IMG/VR virus record: IMGVR_UViG_3300025165_000143
Coordinates: 1-31,318 of that record
Reading direction: 5' to 3' (one strand)
Source: a virus
DNA length: 31,318 bases
Shown: positions 23,979-29,931 of the stretch, in pieces
Numbering within the stretch: position 1 is the first letter of the stretch
Layout: the number at the start of each line of letters is the position of its first letter
Position numbers and translations under genes: made by a program
Notes under the pieces: model-generated
What the model saw: the letters and a program-made list of their open reading frames with translations, nothing else
Databases searched by the model: none
What the model was told of the DNA's origin: nothing

Positions 23979-24435
23979 GCGTAGCCTCGTATTGATTACA
24001 ATGACCCGACAAATTCAGATGCCGCTGAATCGGACAGCCGAACATCACCCCGGGGACAACGTGTCGGCAGCCATGACACGTCTTGAACACCGCCCATAGG
24101 TGGTTGTTTTCTTCTTGCACTCTCGTAAGTTCAGCTTCATGGCCGCAGCCTGGACATCCAGGATCATAGCCATCTTCGCGGTAGCACCCGTTACAATGGA
24201 TCATGGCCGCGTGAAGGAAGGTCGGCTCAACACCTCCGGGCCTGCCCCGTGGGGTCTTACGCCCAGGACGTGTGCACATGTTGAGCCGCCCATCGAAGTG
24301 CTGGCGGGCCGAACCAACTAGCGCGGGACTCTTGCGCGGTTCAACTGTCCGCTCGACCGCACCCGCTTGGCCCATGTTCTCGCCGCCCGCCAGCACGCTC
24401 AACTTCCCTTCCGCCCCCGCCGTCGCGCTAACCAC
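23971..24435 (-). CDS. Cys-rich zinc protein (154 aa or shorter)
   Basis: GTG at 24435 follows AGAGGTAG and overlaps the small membrane gene before it; ATG at 24279 or 24204 would give a shorter form. The C-terminal half is Cys-rich: CNGCYREDGYDPGCPGCGHE, then CHGCRHVVPG and a further CPIQRH, enough for two zinc sites. The first 50 residues are low-complexity and basic and may not be translated. No family recognised. One of the zinc proteins of the early block. Confidence 0.5.
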   Translation of the reverse strand: MVSATAGAEGKLSVLAGGENMGQAGAVERTVEPRKSPALVGSARQHFDGRLNMCTRPGRKTPRGRPGGVEPTFLHAAMIHCNGCYREDGYDPGCPGCGHEAELTRVQEENNHLWAVFKTCHGCRHVVPGVMFGCPIQRHLNLSGHCNQYEATHG

Positions 24436-24512
24436 GCAGCCACTACCTCTGGAAGGAGGGTGGCCGCAATGGCAAACGTGACCAGCAGGAGGATCAACAC
24501 CGTGAAGGACAT
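24399..24512 (-). CDS. small membrane protein (37 aa)
   Basis: ATG at 24512 is nine bases after the stop of the SSB-like gene. The 37-residue product is one hydrophobic helix (SFTVLILLLVTFAIAATLLP) with a short amphipathic stretch and a strongly basic end (ARRRGRKGS), an inside-positive single-span protein. The Shine-Dalgarno is weak, so it may be translated by coupling. Function unknown. Confidence 0.5.
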   Translation of the reverse strand: MSFTVLILLLVTFAIAATLLPEVVAAWLARRRGRKGS

Positions 24513-24520
24513 GGCCGCGC

Positions 24521-24976
24521 CTACGGCTTCGTGTACGACTCGACCTGGTTCATAATGCGGCCACCAACCTTCGGGCTCCCGTCGGAGTTGCGCTCCGGGC
24601 CGACGCTGACGAGGACCAGCACGTCGCGGCCGTCGAAGTCGACCGTGTCCCATTCGAGGGTGAACTTCTTCTCACCGAGTTCCTTCTTGTGGTAGTTGAC
24701 CCCGACCACGCCGCCTGCAGCAATGAGGAACTCTTCGAGCTTCCACCCGGCCTGCGGCGCGAGGCTAATGAAGTCGACGAGGGGGTAGGAGCCGTCGGCG
24801 AGGGCCTTCGCCGCCTGGTCCGCGGGGAGGCGCAACGAGAGGTCCACACGGATAGACTGCCACTGTTTCCCCGGCTTCAGCGGCTGCAGGGCGATCTTCT
24901 TCACCTTGCCGTGGTACGGGCCTTCGCTGACGGCTTCGATACTCGTGTCCTGGTAGTCGGAGGTGATGCGGGCCAT
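24521..24976 (-). CDS. SSB-like / DUF669-type phage protein
   Basis: ATG at 24976 is seven bases after AAAGGAG; an ATG two codons earlier is too close to it. The 151-residue product is beta-rich with SIRVDLSLRLPADQ, DFISLAP, GGVVGVNYHKKEL and VLVLVSVGPER in an order reminiscent of OB-fold single-strand DNA-binding-like phage proteins of the DUF669 kind, which often sit near Sak4-type ATPases. The Sak4-like gene lies four genes upstream here. A DNA-binding role in recombination is likely but by analogy. Confidence 0.55.
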   Translation of the reverse strand: MARITSDYQDTSIEAVSEGPYHGKVKKIALQPLKPGKQWQSIRVDLSLRLPADQAAKALADGSYPLVDFISLAPQAGWKLEEFLIAAGGVVGVNYHKKELGEKKFTLEWDTVDFDGRDVLVLVSVGPERNSDGSPKVGGRIMNQVESYTKP

Positions 24977-25004
24977 GTTCATTCTCCTTTCAAGAGTTGA
25001 AGAA

Positions 25005-25080
25005 GTCCGACCGGGCCGGGCTGGCGCCGAAGCGGAAACCGGGGGGAGACCACTCGGGCCCCCTTGCGACCCGGTCGGAC
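25005..25080 (-). ncRNA. structured leader or small RNA element
   Basis: Perfect 11-base arms GTCCGACCGGG (25005-25015) and CCCGGTCGGAC (25070-25080) enclose a second hairpin at 25041-25063, with GGGGG pairing CCCCC and an inner GAG-ACCA-CTC. On the - strand the element ends 29 bases before the ribosome start region of the SSB-like gene. It fills the longest non-coding gap inside the early block. It could be a translational operator, a terminator for the upstream genes or an independent RNA; TTCTTC follows on the - strand but no clear T-tract. Confidence 0.45.
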
Positions 25081-25115
25081 GGGTTGGCGGCCACGCGGCC
25101 GCAGGCTACGCCGAG

Positions 25116-25334
25116 CTAGAGCAAATGTAGTGTTCGTAGCGCCTTGCGAAGCCCGGTCTCGATGTGGCCGGCGCGTCGGCCCGGCACGTTGACCTCCGGC
25201 AAGGCGTAGAATGAGACGAGTTTGTAAGCGAGCCAGGCGGCTGCGACGCCGATGGCCGCACCGATGATGAGGTATTCCACCGGCTCGCCGCAGCGGAAGG
25301 CGTCTTGCAGGTCCTGAGCGAGTTGTGGGTTCAT
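25116..25334 (-). CDS. small membrane protein (72 aa)
   Basis: ATG at 25334 overlaps the preceding stop (ATGA) with GAGGAGGT upstream. The N terminus is polar (NPQLAQDLQDAFRCG), then one membrane helix (EYLIIGAAIGVAAAWLAYKL), then a basic tail. A single-pass protein encoded between DNA metabolism genes. Nothing links it to a family. It is followed by the structured non-coding element at 25005-25080. Confidence 0.6.
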   Translation of the reverse strand: MNPQLAQDLQDAFRCGEPVEYLIIGAAIGVAAAWLAYKLVSFYALPEVNVPGRRAGHIETGLRKALRTLHLL

Positions 25335-25567
25335 CCCGACCTCCTCTGCGTGACTGGGAGCAGTGCTTCGAGCGCTCCGCTCTCGGCTGGTGGTGTTGAT
25401 GGGTCAAGCTGTCCGTCGTTTACCAGTTCGTCGATCGCCTGGGCGAGGCCGAGAAGCCGTGCGGCTATCGGGAAGTTTCCCTGCTCGGTCTCCTCTACAA
25501 TCGCTTTGCTGAGATGGTCGATTGCCTGTTGGCCGTGTTGGACCGCGGCTTCATTCATGGGTTTCAT
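25331..25567 (-). CDS. helical hypothetical protein (78 aa)
   Basis: ATG at 25567 follows AAGGAG and overlaps the preceding stop. The product is mostly helical (QHGQQAIDHLSKAIVEETEQ then LLGLAQAIDELVND) with a Pro-rich linker, in the style of small dimerising phage proteins. It is coupled to the RING-like gene before it and the membrane gene after it. No function is visible. Confidence 0.6.
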   Translation of the reverse strand: MKPMNEAAVQHGQQAIDHLSKAIVEETEQGNFPIAARLLGLAQAIDELVNDGQLDPSTPPAESGALEALLPVTQRRSG

Positions 25568-25857
25568 CCCGAATCTCCTTGAGTGTCACACTCAGGGCAG
25601 AAGGTGATCCACTCGACTTCGTCCTGGCCGTGGGTTTCCATCCGGTCGCGCAACGCAGCGCCACAGGTGTTGCAGTAGTTGGCCGCGTCGGGGTCGAAGG
25701 CGTCCGCCGCCGCGTCGAGGCACTGAACGCACCGATTGGGTTCGCCGTCCACGCCGCCCGCAAAGCAGTCAGGGCAGATGAAGTGACCACAGTCGGGAAC
25801 TTCTTGAAGCCCCTCCTTCTGGCACAGTTCGCAAATGAAGTAGGCCGTCTGCGTCAC
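25564..25857 (-). CDS. RING-like double zinc-finger protein
   Basis: GTG at 25857 overlaps the Sak4-like gene stop (GTGA) and follows GGAGGTG. The 97-residue product carries Cys9, Cys12, Cys23, His25, Cys28, Cys31, Cys43 and Cys46, which fits the C3HC4 RING spacing (CELC, CGHFICPDC, CVQC). A second C4 site follows: Cys62, Cys65, Cys87, Cys90. RING fingers are E3 ligase modules in eukaryotes; in a phage a structural zinc site or DNA/protein binding is just as likely. The fit is by spacing only; a double zinc ribbon is the alternative. Confidence 0.7.
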   Translation of the reverse strand: MTQTAYFICELCQKEGLQEVPDCGHFICPDCFAGGVDGEPNRCVQCLDAAADAFDPDAANYCNTCGAALRDRMETHGQDEVEWITFCPECDTQGDSG

Positions 25858-26630
25858 TTGATGCACCTCCGGACCAGGTCGTACGCCTTGGGGCGGCCAT
25901 CCTGCCCATCTGCGCCGGTGATGTCGAGGAACGGGGGCATCCCCCGCTGTGCGAAGCGCGTGGCACCGGGAAAGATGCCGTCGGAAACGGTGCAAAGCGT
26001 GAACTTGCGCTTGTTGCCGGCGGCGACCTCCGTCCGGATGCGCCAGAGCTCGTCGCAGCCGAGGGGCAAGAGGTTCGCAAGCTGCCCCGGGAGCCAGACT
26101 TGCGCCATCACGCGCTCGAGGTTTGCGTCTTTGATGATCTCGAAGTGGGCGCAGATGACCACGTTGACGAAGGGCTTCAGCCCGTCAATCATCTCCGTCA
26201 GGCGCTGTGACGCGAGGCCCCAGTCCTGGATGGCGGGGATGCTGCGCCGGCCAAGAGCCATCGCGGACTCCAGGAAGCGGCGATGGCCCTTCGTAATCGA
26301 GTCGAAGACGATGGTCCGGACGGGCACTTCGGTGTCAACCGGCGTCGACACGCCTTCGCCAGTCAACTTTATGCCAATACTGGCACAAGGTTGACCGCCC
26401 CGTTGCACGGCTAGCATAACCTCGAGCATGGTCTCATAGTTCGGGTTCGATATGTAGGGATACGAAGTGCCCATCAGGCTATTCACCCCTCCATCGAAGT
26501 CGAAGAACAAGGGATCGGGGAAGGTGGACGCAAGCGTGGTCTTGCCGTCGCCTTTCATCGAGGCGATGATGGCGCTGATGAGCAGGTCTTGGTTCGGTTT
26601 GATGTCGGCTGTGTTCTTCAGCTCGATCAC
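25854..26630 (-). CDS. Sak4-like RecA-fold ATPase
   Basis: GTG at 26630 follows AAAGGAG. The 258-residue product has a Walker A (SMKGDGKTT, residues 24-32, with Ser in place of the first Gly), DFDGGVNSL after the next strand and a Walker B IVFDSIT (107-113), then VICAHFE, all in the order of AAA_24/Sak4-type phage ATPases. These promote single-strand annealing or strand exchange, usually with a phage SSB, here possibly the protein at 24521-24976. A degenerate copy of the repeated palindrome lies within the gene. Confidence 0.78.
   Translation of the reverse strand: MIELKNTADIKPNQDLLISAIIASMKGDGKTTLASTFPDPLFFDFDGGVNSLMGTSYPYISNPNYETMLEVMLAVQRGGQPCASIGIKLTGEGVSTPVDTEVPVRTIVFDSITKGHRRFLESAMALGRRSIPAIQDWGLASQRLTEMIDGLKPFVNVVICAHFEIIKDANLERVMAQVWLPGQLANLLPLGCDELWRIRTEVAAGNKRKFTLCTVSDGIFPGATRFAQRGMPPFLDITGADGQDGRPKAYDLVRRCIK
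26365..26392. promoter_or_regulatory. 28-bp palindromic site, degenerate copy 3, inside a gene
   Basis: Reads AACTTTATGCC at one end and CTGGCACAAGGTT at the other. Read on this strand it matches the reverse complement of copy 1 at 23 of 28 positions and keeps the TGCCA...TGGCA core. It lies within the Sak4-like coding region, so it may be an intragenic operator or a chance match. Confidence 0.4.
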
Positions 26631-26652
26631 GGCTGCGCTCCTTTCCCTTGGG

Positions 26653-27570
26653 TCACTCGCCTTCCATCTCTATATTCACGCCAGTCTTGAACTGGCTCAC
26701 GACTTCCTGCCGCAACCCGTACTTGCACAGCGGTTTGTACACACAAATCTTGCGGTACTTGTCCAGGCATTGCTGGTCGTCTTGGATCGGCAGGCGGCGG
26801 CGCTGTGTAACCTCATTCATCTGCTTCAGCAAGGACATGGTCTTGTCCGCCCATCGCTCCAACTCCCGCGGGCTGCGTTGAGTGATGTGGACATCGAAGT
26901 CGAACTTCAGCGGCTCGGGCCACTCCTTCGTCTTCGGGTTCTTACGGGGCTTCCTCGCGGCGATAATGGCCACGTTGACGTGCTCGAACCCGAAGCGTTG
27001 CTTCGCGCCGTACACATAGGCCGTACACTTGCTATCCATGTCGAACTGTTGGAAGTAGTAGGCCAGGTCATCGGCGGTGGTCTTGTAATCGACGACGGTG
27101 GGGACCCCTTGCCAGAAGCAGACGAGGTCGACTCGGGCGGTCAACAGTTGCTGATCTGGTAGGATGATGTCGAACTGCTGTTCCACCAGCTTCGTGCCAT
27201 CGGGGAGGATGTACGGGTCGAGTTCGCGGTTGTCGCCAAACTTGAGGGCGTACTGGGATATGAGTTCGCAGAGGAAGTCGCGTAGCTTGGCCGCGTCGGG
27301 GGCCAAGTTGTTGTAGGTGGCGCAGAGGAAATCGAGTGCCTCCGAGGCGGCAACGACGGAGTCTTCGAAGGAGCCTCCTCGGTTGCGTGCTCGCATGGCC
27401 TCATGGAAGCAGGTTCCGATGGCGATGTAATCGTGGCACGTCGGGGCGGCGAGGGGGCCGACGCCGAGCTCGGGAACTCCATTGGTCTCATAGTCCCACA
27501 GTTGTTCGCAGCGTTGAAACTCCCACACGCGGCTGTATCCACGTGGGGATGGGCCGGTTCGGATGCTCAC
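26653..27570 (-). CDS. PD-(D/E)XK nuclease, RecB/Cas4-like
   Basis: GTG at 27570 follows GAGGTGAGAC. The 305-residue product shows the RecB-family layout: GTCFHEAM with His56, the active-site pair ARVDLV (Asp148) and VVDYKT (Asp161, Lys163), and a C-terminal Cys set (Cys268, Cys276, Cys282) which with Cys21 could hold a 4Fe-4S cluster, as in Cas4/AddB-type nucleases. It probably resects DNA ends to feed the Sak4-like ATPase encoded directly downstream. Length fits stand-alone phage PDDEXK_1 proteins. Confidence 0.8.
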   Translation of the reverse strand: MSIRTGPSPRGYSRVWEFQRCEQLWDYETNGVPELGVGPLAAPTCHDYIAIGTCFHEAMRARNRGGSFEDSVVAASEALDFLCATYNNLAPDAAKLRDFLCELISQYALKFGDNRELDPYILPDGTKLVEQQFDIILPDQQLLTARVDLVCFWQGVPTVVDYKTTADDLAYYFQQFDMDSKCTAYVYGAKQRFGFEHVNVAIIAARKPRKNPKTKEWPEPLKFDFDVHITQRSPRELERWADKTMSLLKQMNEVTQRRRLPIQDDQQCLDKYRKICVYKPLCKYGLRQEVVSQFKTGVNIEMEGE

Positions 27571-27578
27571 GTCTCACC

Positions 27579-27830
27579 TCACAATCGGTACTTCAATCTC
27601 TCCAACTGCCCACCGGGAAAGTGCGCACAAGCCTCTTCAAAGCTAATCTTATCGCCAAACTTAGCAACAAGAAACGGGTCCTCCCCGAGGCCGACGTAGC
27701 AAGCGTAGTCGCCGATCTCACCAGCGACTAGGACGGCGAGGAAATATTCGCCATCTCCATTTGTGGCAGCGCCGAGCGGGGTGAGCCGACCGAACCACCT
27801 TTTGTCAATTCCCAATATTATGGGGTGCAC
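27579..27830 (-). CDS. hypothetical protein (83 aa)
   Basis: GTG at 27830 follows AGGGAGAG and its ribosome site lies across the previous stop. The product alternates strands (EYFLAVLVAGEIGDYACYVG) with a short helix, resembling a small alpha/beta domain; it starts with a hydrophobic IILGIDKRWFG segment. The stop is eight bases before the nuclease start. No family recognised. Confidence 0.6.
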   Translation of the reverse strand: MHPIILGIDKRWFGRLTPLGAATNGDGEYFLAVLVAGEIGDYACYVGLGEDPFLVAKFGDKISFEEACAHFPGGQLERLKYRL

Positions 27831-27831
27831 G

Positions 27832-28083
27832 TCACTCTCCCTTTGGGCTCACCCGTACAGCCGCGATGGCTGCGACCGCGATGATGGTTGGGGCGGTTTG
27901 CAAATCGTGGAGGAGTTCGATGTATTCCACTGGTGGCTGTCCGAAGCTGAGTTCGCTGTTCGTCTGTGAAGGCGGCATCATCGGCGCCAGCGTGCCGGCG
28001 AATGGCTGCCCCGAGCCATCCGCGATCCACACTTCCACCCAGCGGCCGACGAGCTCGGCGAGCTTCGCCCTTAGACTTCCCAC
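27832..28083 (-). CDS. LSm/SH3-barrel-like small protein (83 aa)
   Basis: GTG at 28083 follows AAGGAGGCGG in the 3' end of the upstream gene. The product has an N-terminal helix (RAKLAELVG) then strands WVEVWIADG, FAGTLAPM, VEYIELLHD and IIAVAAIAAVRVS. A helix followed by four or five strands with a G-x-F-x-G-x-L turn is like the LSm/Hfq fold, which binds RNA. The likeness is structural and by eye; no conserved Hfq residues were confirmed. Confidence 0.5.
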   Translation of the reverse strand: MGSLRAKLAELVGRWVEVWIADGSGQPFAGTLAPMMPPSQTNSELSFGQPPVEYIELLHDLQTAPTIIAVAAIAAVRVSPKGE

Positions 28084-28343
28084 AACCCCGCCTCCTTCAA
28101 CAGCCGGATGGCCTCACGCTCCGCCGGCGTCAGCTTCGCCGCCCGTCTCGATGGCCCCGATCTCGTGGCCGCCTTGCGCGGCGCCGGCGCTGAAGGCCGT
28201 TGCGAGCGCAGCCGGCTTAATATCCACGCCGTCCGCGACTCGAAATCCCACGAGCGCAGCGCCACAGCGGTCGCAGGCAAAACCGGCTCCATCGGCGCCG
28301 GAGGCGGCGAAGAACCCACCATCTCGCTGGTGATGTAGGACAC
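28071..28343 (-). CDS. basic hypothetical protein (90 aa), overlapping another frame
   Basis: GTG at 28343 follows AAAGGAG at eight bases. The product has a Pro-rich N-terminal part, a basic middle and a confident helical end (AKLTPAEREAIRLLKEAGLW) which makes this frame coding at least at its 3' end. It overlaps the next gene by 13 bases. For 230 bases it shares DNA with the frame 28114-28428, which has its own strong ribosome site. DNA or RNA binding is possible from the charge. Confidence 0.55.
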   Translation of the reverse strand: MSYITSEMVGSSPPPAPMEPVLPATAVALRSWDFESRTAWILSRLRSQRPSAPAPRKAATRSGPSRRAAKLTPAEREAIRLLKEAGLWEV

Positions 28344-28428
28344 GGGGAACGCTCCTTTCAGCGCCGGTTGAGGCGAAGAGGATATGCGGGGCGCCATGCC
28401 GTGCGGGGCGGCCAATCCAAAGCCTCAT
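28114..28428 (-). CDS. CxxC protein overlapping another gene (104 aa)
   Basis: ATG at 28428 has an excellent site (GGGAGGTG, six bases). The product starts MRLWIGRPARHG and contains ACDRCGAALVGF with a zinc-like CxxC, followed by GVDIKPAALATAFS, which looks protein-like. Most of it overlaps the 28071-28343 frame. Either both frames are translated (overprinting) or an ancestral gene was frameshifted in this area. A perfect hairpin lies just upstream (28452-28491). Confidence 0.45.
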   Translation of the reverse strand: MRLWIGRPARHGAPHILFASTGAERSVPRVLHHQRDGGFFAASGADGAGFACDRCGAALVGFRVADGVDIKPAALATAFSAGAAQGGHEIGAIETGGEADAGGA

Positions 28429-28451
28429 GGCTGCACCTCCCTTGGGGAGCC

Positions 28452-28491
28452 CCGCTGCGCCAACGCAACCCGCGTCCCGTTGGCGCAGCGG
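28452..28491 (-). promoter_or_regulatory. perfect 14-bp-stem hairpin in a leader
   Basis: Arms CCGCTGCGCCAACG (28452-28465) and CGTTGGCGCAGCGG (28478-28491) are exact reverse complements around a 12-base loop. On the - strand it falls in the 85-base gap between two early genes, 24 bases upstream of the ATG at 28428. No T-tract follows, so termination is less likely than RNA processing, translational control or a protein-binding site. Confidence 0.55.
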
Positions 28492-28513
28492 ACTTTCCCA
28501 CCTGCGTTGCGTG

Positions 28514-28738
28514 CTACGTGCCCACCTGCAGCCCGGCCGACTTGAGAATCTCGGCCACGCGAGGGTCCGACTTCGCCTTCGAGAGAAGGTTGGCCAGTCC
28601 CTGCCGCTGCGCCTGTGCCTTGTTGTGGGCATCCTTGCTGCGCTTCTTCTGATTCTCGTAGTTGGTGAACGCAGCCTCCACCGCATCCTCGCCATACTTG
28701 GCGACGAATGCCTTCAAAGCCCCGTCATACGATGCCAT
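28514..28738 (-). CDS. small charged helical protein (74 aa)
   Basis: ATG at 28738 follows GGGAGGTG. The 74-residue product is helical and charged (ALKAFVAKYGEDAVEAAFTN then KDAHNKAQAQRQGLANLLS) with a short C-terminal helix RVAEILKSAGLQVG. Its shape suggests a small DNA- or protein-binding helix bundle. The hairpin at 28452-28491 lies just downstream. No known family. Confidence 0.65.
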   Translation of the reverse strand: MASYDGALKAFVAKYGEDAVEAAFTNYENQKKRSKDAHNKAQAQRQGLANLLSKAKSDPRVAEILKSAGLQVGT

Positions 28739-28772
28739 GTGGTATCACCTCCCTTCGGGGGTGTGACGTGTT

Positions 28773-29000
28773 TCACCGGGTCCGAGTCGTAGCGTCGTGC
28801 AAGCGAAGCATGACGTGCTCGGCTTCGACGGTGTTGAGTTCAGGGTCGGAGGAGCCGAGTAGTACCTGCCCGGTCGTTAAGACAAGGACGCCGGTGACTG
28901 CCGCCAAGCGGACCTGTACCGCAGCCGCGAAGGCGGCAGCGTGTGCCTTCGACGTGAAGCGGGGGAGGTAGAAGGCGAAGCTAGCCTTCGGGGCCGCCAA
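28773..29000 (-). CDS. hypothetical protein (75 aa)
   Basis: TTG at 29000 follows GAGGAG at seven bases and lies inside the 3' end of the preceding gene; the frame is also open upstream. The product starts with strands (KASFAFYLPRF), an Ala-rich helix (HAAAFAAAVQVRLAAVTG) and further strands (VLVLTTGQVLLG). A small alpha/beta protein without recognised family. Confidence 0.6.
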   Translation of the reverse strand: MAAPKASFAFYLPRFTSKAHAAAFAAAVQVRLAAVTGVLVLTTGQVLLGSSDPELNTVEAEHVMLRLHDATTRTR

Positions 29001-29205
29001 GTAAAAACTCCTCGGTTCCACGGATGTCCCTTGCCACAACGAGATAGGCAGCCCGCTTCATCTTCATATGTTTGGCCACTCGTTCCGTACCGGGTATGGT
29101 TTCCATCTGCTTGATAAGGCCCTCACTTGTGGCCGCCTCGAACTCCAGCCAAAAGGCGAAGCGATTGCGCTCCTCGGTTGATAGTAGAAGATGTGGGTTG
29201 TTCAC
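28981..29205 (-). CDS. small helical protein (74 aa)
   Basis: GTG at 29205 follows GGAGGAGGT. The product is helical (TEERNRFAFWLEFEAATSEG, IKQMETIPGTERVAKHMKMK and AYLVVARDIRGTEEFL) without Cys or membrane segments. Its stop overlaps the next TTG-started gene by 20 bases. Proteins of this look are frequent among short phage early genes; no function assigned. Confidence 0.65.
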   Translation of the reverse strand: MNNPHLLLSTEERNRFAFWLEFEAATSEGLIKQMETIPGTERVAKHMKMKRAAYLVVARDIRGTEEFLLGGPEG

Positions 29206-29250
29206 GGCTTCACCTCCTCCACGACGGTGGGGTTGCGCGGCGCCATTGTA

Positions 29251-29787
29251 CTATACTTCCATATCCAACCGCTTTGCTTCCCCAACAACGGCGGTGATCA
29301 CCGTACGCTCCTCGTCTGTTAGAGGCGCCGTTGTGACTTCGCCGTTGGGTTCCACCGTCGCCTCCGCGGCCTCCGGCGGGCTGCACACTACCTTGTAGGA
29401 GGTCTCTTCGTGTTCGGGCACCAGCCGGGTGACGGGCTCGATGTGGCACTCCTGCGGGACGAAGTCTTCAAACGCCACGTTCGGGTCACCAGGCTCGTAG
29501 GAAGCGGCGGCGAACGTGCCTCTACACTCCCTGAATTCCTTCTTCAGTCGGATTCCAGTGGCCTTGACGAAGGCGCGGAGGAGGCGGGATGCTTCGGCGG
29601 GTTCGATGCCCAGTACGAAGTATATCTTAGTCTGAAAGCCCGGGAAGACGTAGCCGAATTGGTCGCCGGGGATGTGGTCGAGTTCGAAGCTCAAATCTTC
29701 CAGGCGGTTGCACCGTGTCAGCATGCTCAGCGCACACTGGCGTTCCGTCGCCGTGGCTTCGCGGATTTTGTCGCCAAGAGTGCCCAT
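29251..29787 (-). CDS. hypothetical early protein (178 aa), first gene after the second promoter
   Basis: ATG at 29787 follows GGGGGAG and lies 28 bases downstream of the -10 element of the promoter at 29816-29844; the longer frame to 29895 would start upstream of the promoter and is rejected. The product has a helical start (DKIREATATERQCALSML), a region QFGYVFPGFQTKIYFVLGIE, a basic helix RLLRAFVKATGIRLKKEFRE and an acidic, Pro-rich tail. No family recognised. As the first gene of this transcript it is probably made early and in quantity. Confidence 0.65.
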   Translation of the reverse strand: MGTLGDKIREATATERQCALSMLTRCNRLEDLSFELDHIPGDQFGYVFPGFQTKIYFVLGIEPAEASRLLRAFVKATGIRLKKEFRECRGTFAAASYEPGDPNVAFEDFVPQECHIEPVTRLVPEHEETSYKVVCSPPEAAEATVEPNGEVTTAPLTDEERTVITAVVGEAKRLDMEV

Positions 29788-29815
29788 GTGTCTCCCCCTT
29801 TCTGATAGTGAGCGC

Positions 29816-29844
29816 ATTGTATCACGTCGATTTCCCCATGTCAA
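29816..29844 (-). promoter_or_regulatory. sigma70-type promoter with extended -10
   Basis: On the - strand: TTGACA (29844-29839), a 17-base spacer and TACAAT (29821-29816), with TG one base before the -10. This is close to the optimum. Seven-base arms TCCCCAT (29833-29839) and ATGGGGA (29855-29861) flank the -35 and may be an operator. Transcription would start near 29809 and serve 29251-29787 and the genes beyond. Confidence 0.75.
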
Positions 29845-29883
29845 GACAATTCTGATGGGGATTGACGATTTATGGCGCTCGGA

Positions 29884-29895
29884 TTGCATATGCAA
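29884..29895. promoter_or_regulatory. 12-bp perfect palindrome upstream of the promoter
   Basis: TTGCATATGCAA is a perfect palindrome in the 180-base non-coding stretch between the genes at 29787 and 29970. It lies 40 bases upstream of the -35. It could bind a dimeric regulator, but one short palindrome can occur by chance. Confidence 0.3.
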
Positions 29896-29931
29896 GGAAC
29901 GTGCCAGTCAGCGCTGCGAAGCGGGCGAAGC

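Noticed and set aside
25578-25592. 15-base palindrome TGAGTGTCACACTCA
   Set aside because: Lies within coding sequence of the RING-like protein, occurs once and is short, so it was not called a site.
29202-29246. 14-residue frame between two early genes (ATG at 29246)
   Set aside because: Its codons overlap the ribosome site of the next gene and it has no good ribosome site of its own; chance or leader peptide, not supported.
29788-29895. N-terminal extension of the 178-residue early gene
   Set aside because: It would start upstream of the promoter at 29816-29844; the inner ATG has GGGGGAG.
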